A stretch of 64,000 nucleotides of DNA from JAWQFO01 sp033436665 (GTDB lineage Bacteria; Pseudomonadota; Alphaproteobacteria; Rhodobacterales; Rhodobacteraceae), in assembly GCF_033436665.1 (NCBI RefSeq), contig NZ_JAWQFO010000001.1:828250-892249 (forward strand), read 5' to 3'. This document shows, piece by piece, positions 1-9,689 of this stretch. A program made the translations under genes and the position numbers. Within the stretch, counting starts at the first letter, position 1; every line of letters starts with the position of its first letter. The notes under the pieces are model-generated. The model was not told where the DNA came from. It saw nothing but the letters and a program-made list of their open reading frames with translations, and did no database searches.

Positions 1-1050
1 GCGGTAATCGGCATTCTCGGCGGCGGGCAGCTGGGGCGGATGCTGTCGGTGGCCGCCGCGCGGCTCGGCTTTCGCACGCATATCTTCGAACCGGGCGCAC
101 ATCCGCCGGCGGGGCATGTCGCCGACGCGGTCACGCGGGCCGAATACGATGACGCGGCAGCGCTCGAGGCCTTTGCCGATGCCGTCGATGTCGTCACCTA
201 CGAGTTCGAGAACATCCCGACCGAGGCGCTCGACCTGATCGAGGCGCGGACCGCGATCCGCCCGAGCCGCGAGGCGCTGCGGGTGAGCCAGGACCGCCTG
301 ACCGAGAAACGCTTCCTGGAAGACCTCGGGCTTGTCGTGGCGCCTTTCGCCGACGTGCCGGATGCCGATGCGCTCAGCGCGGCGCTCGAGCGCATTGGCC
401 CGCCCGCGATCCTCAAGACGCGGCGTTTCGGCTATGACGGCAAGGGACAGGCGCGCCTCTCGGCGCCTGCGGATGCCGAAGTGGCACTGGCGGACATGGC
501 CGGGGCACCGGCAATCCTGGAAGGTTTTGTTGACTTCAGCCACGAGGTCTCGGTCATAGCGGCGCGGGGTGCCGACGGCTCGGTGGCCTGTTTTGATCCC
601 GGCGAGAACGTGCATCGCGATGGCATCCTGCGCACCACGACGGTGCCCGCCCGGCTGAGCGGGTCTCAGCGTACCGATGCGGTGCTGATGGCGGCGAAGA
701 TCCTGAACGCGCTCGATTACGTCGGCGTGCTGGGCGTCGAGCTGTTCGTGACCGAAGGCGGCCTCGTGGTGAACGAGATCGCGCCTCGGGTGCATAATTC
801 GGGCCACTGGACCCAGAACGGCTGCACCGTCGACCAGTTCGAACAGCACATCCGCGCCGTCGCGGGGTGGCCTCTGGGCGATGGCGCGCGGCACTGCGAC
901 GTGGTGATGGAGAATCTGATCGGCAACGACATGGACCGGGTGCCGGACCTGGCGCGCGAGGCTGACACCGCGCTGCACCTCTACGGCAAGGCCGCGGTCA
1001 AGCCCGGTCGCAAGATGGGCCACGTGAACCGCGTCCGCCGCGGCGCCTAG
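1..1050 (+). CDS. purK: N5-carboxyaminoimidazole ribonucleotide synthase (5' partial)
   Basis: PurK is the ATP-grasp enzyme that carboxylates 5-aminoimidazole ribonucleotide with bicarbonate and ATP in de novo purine synthesis, handing the product to PurE. The frame is open from base 1 and begins with the Rossmann-like GILGGGQLGRM motif found within the first residues of PurK, so only a few N-terminal codons are missing. The ATP-grasp core is visible (ILKTRRFGYDGKGQ, then GVELFV and the metal-binding region NEIAPRVHNSGHWT). The 349 residues seen are close to full length. The stop overlaps the stop of the convergent gene by 4 nt. purE is expected just upstream, outside the window. Confidence 0.96.
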   Translation, partial: AVIGILGGGQLGRMLSVAAARLGFRTHIFEPGAHPPAGHVADAVTRAEYDDAAALEAFADAVDVVTYEFENIPTEALDLIEARTAIRPSREALRVSQDRLTEKRFLEDLGLVVAPFADVPDADALSAALERIGPPAILKTRRFGYDGKGQARLSAPADAEVALADMAGAPAILEGFVDFSHEVSVIAARGADGSVACFDPGENVHRDGILRTTTVPARLSGSQRTDAVLMAAKILNALDYVGVLGVELFVTEGGLVVNEIAPRVHNSGHWTQNGCTVDQFEQHIRAVAGWPLGDGARHCDVVMENLIGNDMDRVPDLAREADTALHLYGKAAVKPGRKMGHVNRVRRGA

Positions 1051-2189
1051 CCGATCAGGCGTTCCGCAAGCGCACCGGACAGGTAGCTGAACCGCCCGCC
1101 CGAAAGGGTTCCGGCCACCCGGCGGCTCTCGGCCTCGACAATCACGAGGTCCGCGCGCGCGCCGGGCGCGAGCGTCCCGCGGTCTGTCAGCCCCAGCACC
1201 CGCGCGGGTCCCGAGGACACCAGCGCCCAGGCCGAGGCGAGGTCCGCGACGCCGCTGTCGGCGAGGAAAAACGCGGCGCGGCGCAGGCTGGGGTAGTGGT
1301 AGTCCGAGGCAAGCGCATCGCAGAGCCCCAAAGAGACGAGTTCGACGGCACTGACATTGCCCTTGTGCGAGCCGCCGCGCACGACGTTGGGCGCGCCCAG
1401 CACCACCGCGTCGCTCTGCCCCCGGGCCGCCTCGGCGGCCTCGGGGGTTTCGGGAAACTCCGCGATGCGGACGCCGCGCCCGTGCCAGTCTTCGCGGTCC
1501 GCCGCACTTCGGTCGTCGTGGCTGCCCATGCGCACACCGAGATGCGCCAATGCGGCGCAGGCCCTGTCCAACGCTTCCGGCACCGCGCCGGCGTTGCGGT
1601 GCAGCGCCAGCAGCATCTCGAAATGCGCCTCCGGGTTGCGTCCCGCCTTGAGCGCCTGTCCGGTCAGGCGCGGCGGGCGTTTGCCCTGCGCCAGACGGTC
1701 ATGCGGCAGGTGGTCGTTGAAGACCACGTAGTCGATGGCCCAGTCGCGCACCCACCGCGGCAGCGCGTCGTAATGCTCCAGCATATGCGTCTCGAAGCGC
1801 AGTTGCGCGCGCAGGTCCGTGACCGCCTCGGGGGCCGCGGCGCGGATCGCTGCAAAGACTTCGCCCGCGAAGTCGGGTCCGCGCAGCCCGCCCTCCCAGC
1901 TTACGAATTGCGCCAGGACCGCGGTGCTGATGCCGTTGGCGGCGATCTCGGCCTCGGTGGCGAGGATGCCGTCGTGCATCTGCTTCATCGCCCCGCGTCG
2001 AGGGGCCACGTGGCGCTCGAAGGCATCGCCATGCAGGTCGATCATGCCCGGCAACACCAGAAACCCGCGCAGATCGGCCTTGCGCCCCACCCGATCGGCG
2101 ACGATCCGGCCTTCGGCAAAGGACAGGCGCGTGTCCTGCAGCCCGTCAGGCCGCAGGACCTCTGCCCCGGTCAGGTCAAGGTCGATCAT
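1047..2189 (-). CDS. phnM: PhnM-type alpha-D-ribose 1-methylphosphonate 5-triphosphate diphosphatase
   Basis: The 380-residue protein is an amidohydrolase-superfamily enzyme of the PhnM type. In the C-P lyase pathway PhnM releases diphosphate from ribose 1-methylphosphonate 5-triphosphate. Visible marks are PGMIDLHGD near residue 50 (metal-binding HxD), the GSHDD motif in the middle, and ASDYHYPS near residue 290, typical of PhnM rather than of dihydroorotases. It overlaps the upstream lipase-like gene by 14 nt. No other phn gene is present within the window, so it is either a lone pathway piece or a related hydrolase. The family call is firm; the exact substrate is inferred. Confidence 0.85.
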   Translation of the reverse strand: MIDLDLTGAEVLRPDGLQDTRLSFAEGRIVADRVGRKADLRGFLVLPGMIDLHGDAFERHVAPRRGAMKQMHDGILATEAEIAANGISTAVLAQFVSWEGGLRGPDFAGEVFAAIRAAAPEAVTDLRAQLRFETHMLEHYDALPRWVRDWAIDYVVFNDHLPHDRLAQGKRPPRLTGQALKAGRNPEAHFEMLLALHRNAGAVPEALDRACAALAHLGVRMGSHDDRSAADREDWHGRGVRIAEFPETPEAAEAARGQSDAVVLGAPNVVRGGSHKGNVSAVELVSLGLCDALASDYHYPSLRRAAFFLADSGVADLASAWALVSSGPARVLGLTDRGTLAPGARADLVIVEAESRRVAGTLSGGRFSYLSGALAERLIG

Positions 2190-2952
2190 CGGTGCCGCCG
2201 GTCACGCAGGACCCGTCCGGGCAGCCCAGCTGTTCGAGGATCGCCTCGAAATAGGTGAGCGACCGGTCGAAGGCGCCGGTTTCCAGAAACGCGATGGTTT
2301 CCGAAATCACCCGGGGATTGTTCATCATGAAGGTGTGGGTCACCGGCAGGGTGATGTGATCCCGCATACCCTCCACGCGGGTCGAGGCGACCGAGACCTT
2401 GCCGTCGTCGGGCCCCGGGATCAACGAGGAGTAGTAGGGGTTCAGCGACTGGTCCCCGGCGATCACGCCCAATTCGAAGTCGACCGGCGGAAGCCGTCGC
2501 GGCAGCGAATTGGGCCCGGTGCCGAGCTGCCGTCCCGCAGGCCCGTTGATCCAGTCGAACGCCTCGATGTTCTTGAGCTCGTCCACCAGTTCGCTGCCGT
2601 TGTTCGGCGGCGCCAGCATCACCACGCGGCCGATCCGGTCGCCCGCACCGTCCGCGACCCATTGCCGGACAAGGATGCCGCCCATCGAATGGGTCACGAA
2701 ATCGACCTGTCCCTCGGGTCCGCAGGCCGCGACAGCCTCTGGAAGGGTTTGGCGGACAAGCTGTTCCACCGGCGCGTCGGTCGACGGGTAGCCGGGGCGG
2801 ACAACACGATAGTCGCGGTTCTCCAGGGCCAGTTCCATGAGCGCAAACGAGGTCGCCGTGCGCGCCAGGCCGTGCAGAAGCACGACGCAGCGCGCCTCGG
2901 CGGTCAGCGGCAGCAACAGGGCGAAAAGGGCAAGTCCGGCAATCCGTTTCAT
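2176..2952 (-). CDS. secreted alpha/beta hydrolase, lipase-like
   Basis: This 258-residue protein starts with a short charged-hydrophobic signal peptide (MKRIAGLALFALLLPL, cleavage probably after AEA), so it is likely periplasmic or secreted. The alpha/beta-hydrolase core is clear: an oxyanion segment VVLLHGLAR near residue 25 and the nucleophile elbow THSMGG near residue 90. The N-terminal oxyanion HGLAR and the layout resemble PGAP1/triacylglycerol-lipase-like esterases. Its 3' end overlaps the PhnM gene by 14 nt, so the two are probably co-transcribed, though a functional link is not obvious. The substrate is unknown. Confidence 0.8.
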   Translation of the reverse strand: MKRIAGLALFALLLPLTAEARCVVLLHGLARTATSFALMELALENRDYRVVRPGYPSTDAPVEQLVRQTLPEAVAACGPEGQVDFVTHSMGGILVRQWVADGAGDRIGRVVMLAPPNNGSELVDELKNIEAFDWINGPAGRQLGTGPNSLPRRLPPVDFELGVIAGDQSLNPYYSSLIPGPDDGKVSVASTRVEGMRDHITLPVTHTFMMNNPRVISETIAFLETGAFDRSLTYFEAILEQLGCPDGSCVTGGTDDRP

Positions 2953-3017
2953 GTCGCTTGAGATAGCCGCATCGCCGCCGCTACAAAAGCGATACCTGAC
3001 GTTCTACGGTGGTTCAC

Positions 3018-3473
3018 ATGCGCCCCAAGTCTCCTCGCCTCGCCGTGCGGGCCGTGATCCTGCACGAGGATCGGCTCTTGCTGGTCAACGCCTGGCCCGG
3101 TGGCCGCAGCCGACTGCTCTGCGCGCCGGGCGGTGGGGTCGAACCCGGGCAGTCGCTGCCCGCGAACCTCGTGCGCGAGGTCGCCGAGGAAACCGGGCTG
3201 TACATCGAGGTCGGCGCGCCCTGCCTCGTGAACGAGTTCCACGATCCCGAGAGCGGCTTTCACCAGGTCGAGATCTTCTTTCGCTGCAAGCTCGTCGCGG
3301 GTGCCGAGGTCGCGCCCGGCTGGCAGGACCCCGAGCGCGTGGTGAGCGAGTGGCACTGGGTCAGCCGCGACGAGATGCCGGCGCGCATGGTCAAGCCCGC
3401 AAGCCTCTTCGCGGCAGCCTTCGGCGCGCAGGACGGGGTCAGCTACGATCCGCTCGAGACGATCGTGCGGTGA
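3018..3473 (+). CDS. NUDIX hydrolase
   Basis: A 151-residue Nudix protein that should cleave a nucleoside-diphosphate-linked substrate. The Nudix box is complete: GGGVEPG, then REVAEETG, matching GX5EX7REUXEEXGU, near residues 38-60. I chose the ATG at 3018; an in-frame GTG at 3009 would add three residues and neither has a strong ribosome site. The last 35 nt overlap the convergent EamA permease gene. Substrate specificity cannot be read from the sequence. Confidence 0.88.
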   Translation: MRPKSPRLAVRAVILHEDRLLLVNAWPGGRSRLLCAPGGGVEPGQSLPANLVREVAEETGLYIEVGAPCLVNEFHDPESGFHQVEIFFRCKLVAGAEVAPGWQDPERVVSEWHWVSRDEMPARMVKPASLFAAAFGAQDGVSYDPLETIVR

Positions 3474-4287
3474 CCGCCAGTGCGATTCCGCCGAGAACAA
3501 GCAAGACGGCGACCGCGGTCATGACCGACAGGCGCTCTCCGAGCAGCGCGGCCCCGCCGAGGATGGCGATAACGGGAACGCTCAGCTGTACGACGGCGGC
3601 GGCGCTCTGCTGCAGCCGCGGCAACACCGCGTACCACAGCGCATAGCCCAGTCCGGAGGTGACGCCGCCCGACAGGACGGCGAGCGCCACGCCCGCCAGG
3701 CTGGCCTGAAGGTCGCCCGCCAAGAGCAGCAGGGCGGTGAACGGCAGACACAGTACGAAGTTCCCGGCGGTCACGCGCAACGGGTCGCCTGCGCCGCGAC
3801 CGGACAGCGTGTAGACCGCCCAGCCGATGCCGGCCGCAACCATCAGCGCGGCCCCCGCCGGGTCCGCCGCCGCGCCCGGGCCGGGCCAGAGCACGAGGAC
3901 GAGCCCGGCAAAGGCGATGCCGGCCCCGGTCAGCTGGCGCGGGGTGGGCGCCGCGCCGGTCAGCAGACCATGCAGGAACATGCTCATCTGCACCACGCCG
4001 AAGAGGATGAGCGCCCCGAACCCCGCATCCAGCGTTCGATAGGCCAGCGTGAATCCGACCATGTAGGCCGTCAGGCTCAGCGCGCCGACCAGGCGCGACC
4101 GGTTTAGCGGCGGCAACCCGGTACCCCGTGCCGCGATCAGAACCCACAGCACGACCGCTCCTGAGAAAACGCGCAGCACGGCAAAACTCTCTGGCCCGAT
4201 ATGTCCGCCGTTCACGGCGAGCCGGGTCAGGATCGAGTTGGCGGCAAATGCCACCATCGTGAGCGCGGTCAGCAGGAAAAGTCGCAT
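3439..4287 (-). CDS. EamA/DMT-family permease
   Basis: A 282-residue inner-membrane protein of the drug/metabolite transporter superfamily, with about ten hydrophobic segments arranged as two EamA repeats (first repeat to about residue 140, second ending in the GGAALLGERLS segment). EamA proteins move small metabolites or toxic compounds; the cargo here is unknown. I start it at the ATG at 4287 (MRLFLLTAL) because sequence upstream of it in the same frame is arginine/proline-rich and not membrane-like. It overlaps the convergent Nudix gene by 35 nt. Confidence 0.85.
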   Translation of the reverse strand: MRLFLLTALTMVAFAANSILTRLAVNGGHIGPESFAVLRVFSGAVVLWVLIAARGTGLPPLNRSRLVGALSLTAYMVGFTLAYRTLDAGFGALILFGVVQMSMFLHGLLTGAAPTPRQLTGAGIAFAGLVLVLWPGPGAAADPAGAALMVAAGIGWAVYTLSGRGAGDPLRVTAGNFVLCLPFTALLLLAGDLQASLAGVALAVLSGGVTSGLGYALWYAVLPRLQQSAAAVVQLSVPVIAILGGAALLGERLSVMTAVAVLLVLGGIALAVTARSSRADRS

Positions 4288-4704
4288 GCTCCGCCATACG
4301 ACAGGCAACCCGCGGCGCCAAGATGGCAGGCTGATCGGGCCGGGCCGGTGCCGGTCGACCGTCACTAACCGCTTTGGGTCGGTTCGACACGGCGATGGAC
4401 GCGAAGTGAAGCGGAGCTCGTTCGCATGGGGCGCCGAACGCGGTCGAAGCGGTGCTGGCACGGCTGTTCGGCGTGGTGATCTGGCGCGCCAGGATCGCCC
4501 CGGTGTGGCGAGACGGCCTTCACTGCCGCGATCAACCTGAATCACCGGGTCTGTCCGCGATTCTCGGCCTGCAGGCGCGGCCCCCCGGCGGTGGGGATCC
4601 CTACCGCTGCCGACCAGTGTCCACAACATGCCGCCGACGCCGGCCTGTCCCGCTGCTCCGATGAAGCCGCGCGGGCCAGTGGGCCCGAAGCGGCTGCCGG
4701 GAAT
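4288..4704. other. 417-nt intergenic stretch without a recognisable gene
   Basis: Between the start of the EamA gene and the end of the histidine kinase gene (both minus strand). Open frames here are short or arginine-rich and resemble chance frames of GC-rich DNA. I see no tRNA, repeat or terminator with a T-run. Confidence 0.5.
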
Positions 4705-5466
4705 TCAGGTCTCGCCGCGGGTTCGCGGCAGGCACACCTCGACCACGGTCCCGCGGCTGTCGGCGTTGTCCCGAACACTCGCGGTGCCGCCATACAGCAG
4801 CGCGATCTTGCGCACGATCGCCAGGCCCATCCCGCTGCCTTCGACCTCGTCGCGCGGGCGCAGGGTGCTCATCGCCTCGAAGACCTTTTCACGGTAGGGC
4901 TCGGGGATGCCGGGGCCGTTGTCGCGCACCCGCAGGAGGATTTCGCCGCGCGCCTGGTGCGCCGAGACGATCACCTTGCCGCTGTCCCGGTCATGGTGGC
5001 GCACCGCATTGGTCACCAGCGCCGACAGAAGCGTGAGAACGTCCCGCTCGCCCATGTAGACATGCCGGCAGTCGAAGGCGCGGACGAGGCTGAACCCGGC
5101 GGGCACGGAGATTTCCTCGAGCACCTCGGTCAGCGCGGTGTCGAGGTCGATCTCGTGTACGTCCTGCATCCGCCCGACGCGCGAATAGGTCAGAAGGTCC
5201 ACGAGCATGCGGTCGAGCCGCCCGGTGTGACGGTTCATCAGGTCGATGTTCTCGCGCATCGAGTCGTTGATCTTTATCCCGGCTTCCTCGAGGTCCTCGC
5301 AGATCCATTGCGGAACCTCGATCAGAGCGCGGACCGAAGCGCGCACATCGTGGCTGATGAGGTAGATCAGTTCCTCGAGTTCGCGCGAAGACAGCCGCGT
5401 CACGATCGGCCCGGGCCGGGGCGGCGGCGCCGCTTCGACCGCGCGCGTCGCAAAAAGTCTCACCAT
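4705..5466 (-). CDS. sensor histidine kinase (HisKA/HATPase_c, no membrane segment)
   Basis: A 253-residue cytoplasmic histidine kinase. The phosphoacceptor H-box is LISHDVR near residue 38, followed by a dimerisation helix (RLDRMLVDLLTYSR). The ATPase domain shows the N-box (LVTNAVRHH), G1 (RDNGPGIP) and G2 (GSGMGLAI). It has no sensory domain or transmembrane helix, so the signal must come from a partner or from the divergent response regulator 162 nt away. The organisation resembles kinases that pair with single-domain Rcp1-like regulators. The intergenic region carries an exact CtrA-type site. Confidence 0.9.
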   Translation of the reverse strand: MVRLFATRAVEAAPPPRPGPIVTRLSSRELEELIYLISHDVRASVRALIEVPQWICEDLEEAGIKINDSMRENIDLMNRHTGRLDRMLVDLLTYSRVGRMQDVHEIDLDTALTEVLEEISVPAGFSLVRAFDCRHVYMGERDVLTLLSALVTNAVRHHDRDSGKVIVSAHQARGEILLRVRDNGPGIPEPYREKVFEAMSTLRPRDEVEGSGMGLAIVRKIALLYGGTASVRDNADSRGTVVEVCLPRTRGET

Positions 5467-5554
5467 CGCCCTGCTCCTCCTATCTGCTCGGCCGGGGGTA
5501 ACATGTGCCGTCTGAACAGCCGCTTAACCGCAGGCCACTGCAGCATGGCCGGAG

Positions 5555-5569
5555 TTAAACCCGGCTTAA
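5555..5569 (+). promoter_or_regulatory. candidate CtrA box, TTAA-N7-TTAA
   Basis: The sequence TTAA-ACCCGGC-TTAA is an exact match to the CtrA half-site spacing known from Caulobacter and Rhodobacterales. It lies 58 nt upstream of the response regulator start and 89 nt upstream of the divergent kinase start, a suitable place to control either. Binding is inferred from sequence only. Confidence 0.5.
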
Positions 5570-5627
5570 TCGGTTTCATGCCAAGCCTTGCGGGCACCGG
5601 TCCGTCGGACCTTTTAGGAGACGCAAG

Positions 5628-6077
5628 ATGAACATGCAGATTTCGCGGCCGACGCGGGAGGCGAGCTTTCTGCTCATCGACGACGATACGATCAACATCC
5701 GCGCGATGCAGCGCGCCTTTCGCAAGCTGCGGATCCTCAATCGAACGCTGACGGCCAGCGACGGCATCGAGGGGCTTGAAATCCTGCGCGAGGCCGCAGT
5801 GGAAAACGGAGGCGAACTGCCGCCGTTCATCGTGATCCTCGACCTCAACATGCCCCGCATGGGCGGAATCGAATTCCTCGAGGTGGTGCGCAGTGAGCCG
5901 GCGTTGCAGCGCGCGGTGATCTTCGTCTTCAGCAGTTCGGAAACCCGGGCCGACATCCAGGACGCCTACCGGCAGAACGTCGCAGGCTATATCGTCAAGG
6001 AGAACCCGTACCAGAGCGTCACCCGAGCGCTGGAGATGCTCGGCAGCTATTCGCGAATCGTCGAATTGCCCGGCTGA
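5628..6077 (+). CDS. single-domain response regulator (Rcp1-like)
   Basis: A 149-residue CheY-like receiver with no output domain. Visible are the acidic pair LLIDDD near residue 18, the phosphoacceptor Asp in VILDLNMPRMGG near residue 68, the switch FVFSSSE, and the conserved lysine in YIVKENP. The domain is of the type found in phytochrome-linked and phosphorelay regulators. A good ribosome site (AGGAGACGC) precedes the ATG. It is divergent from the histidine kinase and probably its partner. A candidate CtrA site lies just upstream. Confidence 0.92.
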   Translation: MNMQISRPTREASFLLIDDDTINIRAMQRAFRKLRILNRTLTASDGIEGLEILREAAVENGGELPPFIVILDLNMPRMGGIEFLEVVRSEPALQRAVIFVFSSSETRADIQDAYRQNVAGYIVKENPYQSVTRALEMLGSYSRIVELPG

Positions 6078-6154
6078 GCGCCGCCTGCGCCTCTCCTGCG
6101 CAATAACGAGACACCTGCGGACCACGACGCGGCGGCGCTACACAGGTGGCCCAA

Positions 6155-6187
6155 AGAAAAAAGGGCCCGGCGTTGCCGGACCCTTTC
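6155..6187 (-). terminator. rho-independent terminator of groESL
   Basis: Read on the minus strand: an AAAGGGTCCGGC stem, short loop, the pairing arm GCCGGGCCCTTT with one G-T pair, then a T-run. It sits about 25 nt beyond the groL stop. Confidence 0.85.
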
Positions 6188-6210
6188 GGTATCGAAAGCC
6201 TTGGGCTGGC

Positions 6211-7854
<1,644 letters not shown>

Positions 7855-7902
7855 GTTGGTGTAATCCTTTTCTTCAGTTCGTCAGAGGGATGAATGGAAC
7901 GA

Positions 7903-8214
7903 TCAGGCGGCCTTGGCGGCCTGCGCGTCTTCCATGATCCCCATGATGTCGCTTTCTTTCATGATCAGCAGCTCTTCACCGTCGATGGTGACTTCGGTGC
8001 CGGACCATTTGCCGAACAGGATGCGATCGCCGGCGGAAACCGCCATCTCGATCAGTTCACCGCTGTCCTTGCGCGCGCCGTCGCCACATGCGACCACGAC
8101 GCCCTCGGAAGGCTTTTCTTTCGCGCTGTCGGGAATGATAAGCCCGCCTGCGGTTTTCTCTTCGCTCTCGACACGACGGACGAGCACGCGGTCATGAAGT
8201 GGTTTGAATGCCAT
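7903..8214 (-). CDS. groES: 10-kDa co-chaperonin GroES
   Basis: The 103-residue co-chaperonin forms the heptameric lid of GroEL. It starts MAFKPLHDRVLVRR and contains the mobile-loop region ESEEKTAGGLIIPDSAKEK and the roof loop. It is the first gene of the groESL operon; the promoter and CIRCE operator lie directly upstream. Confidence 0.99.
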   Translation of the reverse strand: MAFKPLHDRVLVRRVESEEKTAGGLIIPDSAKEKPSEGVVVACGDGARKDSGELIEMAVSAGDRILFGKWSGTEVTIDGEELLIMKESDIMGIMEDAQAAKAA

Positions 8215-8280
8215 CTTTGCAGCTCCTCAAAGGCTCAAAGTTTCTCCCTTGAAGGGTTCCGGCCGGAGCCGGCGGACCCT

Positions 8281-8307
8281 TTAGCACTCGCAGGGATTGA
8301 GTGCTAA
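8281..8307 (-). promoter_or_regulatory. CIRCE operator (HrcA binding site)
   Basis: A perfect TTAGCACTC-N9-GAGTGCTAA inverted repeat, the binding site of the heat-shock repressor HrcA. It lies between the predicted -10 box and groES, so bound HrcA would block transcription start. hrcA itself is not in the window. Confidence 0.97.
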
Positions 8308-8314
8308 CGGCGCA

Positions 8315-8343
8315 TAGCTAGGATCAGCGGACTTTCCTGTCAA
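8315..8343 (-). promoter_or_regulatory. groESL promoter (-35 TTGACA, -10 TAGCTA)
   Basis: On the minus strand TTGACA (8343-8338) and TAGCTA (8320-8315) are separated by exactly 17 nt, a housekeeping-sigma layout. The CIRCE element begins 7 nt downstream of the -10, which fits HrcA repression at the start point. Confidence 0.75.
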
Positions 8344-8462
8344 CAGGGTTGCGCCCAAATTTTCGCGCCGCGATCCGGCTTCGAGTGATGTGGGTGTTCA
8401 CACCTTGCCGTTTCAACCCCGCAGAGGTCCCGTCCGACCATCGCCGGGCAGGAAGCCGCGCA

Positions 8463-9140
8463 TCAACTGCCCAGCGCCCGGCCCGCTTCGGCTGCGGCAC
8501 GTGCGCCGGTCTCGGTCAGGCCGTAGACACCCTTTTCAATGCGTTCGAACCAGCCGTAGTGATCGTCGGCCATCATGCGCGTCGCCCGAGCCACGCCGGT
8601 TTCGCGCGCCACGTCCGCACCCCGGCTTGCGCCGGCCTCGTAAAGAAACACCGCGCAGCGCAACGCGTCCTGCCTGTAGGCGGTCACCAGCCCCCGGCGC
8701 GTCTGCCCGCCGGCATTGGGATCGCCGGAACGGCGTGCGAACTCGCGCAGCAGCCTGTTGCGCCGTGCAGGAGACTTGCGCGGCCGGTAGGGACCCGGGT
8801 CGCAGTGCAACTCGACCAGCCCGTCGGACAGCCGCACCGTCATCAGCCCCAATCCGAGCCTTCGGGCCAGCGCGACATTGTCCTTGAGTGCCCGCGAGAA
8901 GCGCCTGCCCGACTGCCGTGGCACCGCGACGTAGACATCGTCGGTGACCGCCTGCCGGGCGATGGCCTGATGAAAAAGGCTCAGCGAGAAGCCGGTCTTG
9001 AGTTCGACGACTACGGGCGGCTCGTTGCCGCGCAGAGCCACGACGTCGGCGGCGCCGATCTCGGACTTCACGGTAAATCCCTGCGATTCCAGCAGCGATT
9101 TGACGGGCGGATAGAGATCGGATTCCCGGGGACGGCTCAT
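8463..9140 (-). CDS. DUF2161-family protein, PD-(D/E)XK nuclease-like
   Basis: A 225-residue protein of the DUF2161 type, common in alphaproteobacteria and often labelled a putative phosphodiesterase. Near residues 30-55 it has the arrangement GAADVVAL followed by VVVELKTG, which fits the D...ExK core of PD-(D/E)XK nucleases. The C-terminal part looks like a winged-helix segment (VYGLTETGARAA). I use the ATG at 9140 (MSRPRESDLYPP) because the frame upstream is not conserved-looking. Biological role is unknown. Confidence 0.72.
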   Translation of the reverse strand: MSRPRESDLYPPVKSLLESQGFTVKSEIGAADVVALRGNEPPVVVELKTGFSLSLFHQAIARQAVTDDVYVAVPRQSGRRFSRALKDNVALARRLGLGLMTVRLSDGLVELHCDPGPYRPRKSPARRNRLLREFARRSGDPNAGGQTRRGLVTAYRQDALRCAVFLYEAGASRGADVARETGVARATRMMADDHYGWFERIEKGVYGLTETGARAAAEAGRALGS

Positions 9141-9285
9141 TTGCGCGGCATCTTGCCGCCGAGTTGCCGGACGCACAATCGGGGTTGACCGGAAACATCA
9201 CCATATTCGCGACAATGGACGCGACTCGCCGCATTGTTGATAAATCCGCGTCGGCAGCCGCATGATTCTATCTTGGGTTGCCGCA

Positions 9286-9300
9286 TTAACGCTTCGTTAA
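9286..9300 (+). promoter_or_regulatory. candidate CtrA box, TTAA-N7-TTAA
   Basis: TTAA-CGCTTCG-TTAA, an exact match to the CtrA motif in an otherwise GC-rich region. No annotated gene starts directly downstream on the plus strand until the pyrophosphatase at 9690, but a transcript ending at the 9517-9547 terminator would be a natural target. Confidence 0.45.
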
Positions 9301-9319
9301 TTACGGCAGAAATGGTACT

Positions 9320-9547
9320 TTATGGGTACGTTTTGATGGCTTGCCTGCATGGGGCAGATCTCGACGCTGCCGTCCATCAGGGGCGATGCTAATTCAGGAA
9401 GACCTACTCTCTCCGAAGCTCACGACGAGAATGGGCGGGGGAAAAAGACCTGTTATGTCCGACTTGGGAGGGGACGACAAACCGACCTTTTCAACCGAAC
9501 CTTTTCATCACAATCAAGACCGCGCGACGTCGTCGCGCGGTCTTTTT
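9320..9547 (+). ncRNA. candidate small RNA transcript (approximate 5' end)
   Basis: Inferred only from a regulatory-looking site upstream (9286-9300) and a textbook intrinsic terminator downstream (9517-9547) with no convincing protein gene between. The 5' end is a guess. It does not resemble SRP RNA, tmRNA or 6S RNA as far as I can tell by eye. Confidence 0.3.
9517..9547 (+). terminator. strong rho-independent terminator
   Basis: A GACCGCGCGA / TCGCGCGGTC stem with a short loop followed by TTTTTT. It is 140 nt upstream of the pyrophosphatase gene and belongs to no annotated plus-strand gene, which suggests a short transcript ending here. Confidence 0.8.
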
Positions 9548-9689
9548 TCGCACTGACCCGAGCGGCTTGCGTCCCGCTGAACCGCCGTCGGGATAAGCCA
9601 CGGCGCAGCCGCGTCCTCCCCCGTGACAAGCCGGCCCGAGGTGCTATAAAGCGCGCGATTTCGACCTCCCCACCAGACAGGAATGCTAC

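Larger units (their letters stand above)
9141..9689. other. 549-nt intergenic region with CtrA box and possible small RNA
   Basis: No protein gene of normal size is convincing here. The stretch contains an exact TTAA-N7-TTAA site (9286-9300) and, about 220 nt further on, a very strong intrinsic terminator on the plus strand (9517-9547), described separately. A 33-codon frame (9455-9556, starting MSDLGGDD) ends beyond the terminator's T-run and is therefore probably not a complete gene. Confidence 0.55.

Noticed and set aside
4288..4704. Longer N terminus for the EamA permease
   Set aside because: The 114 extra residues upstream of 4287 are Arg/Pro-rich and not membrane-like, unlike the family.
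9455..9556. 33-codon frame beginning MSDLGGDD
   Set aside because: The frame's stop lies beyond the T-run of the terminator at 9517-9547, so a normal transcript could not encode it fully.
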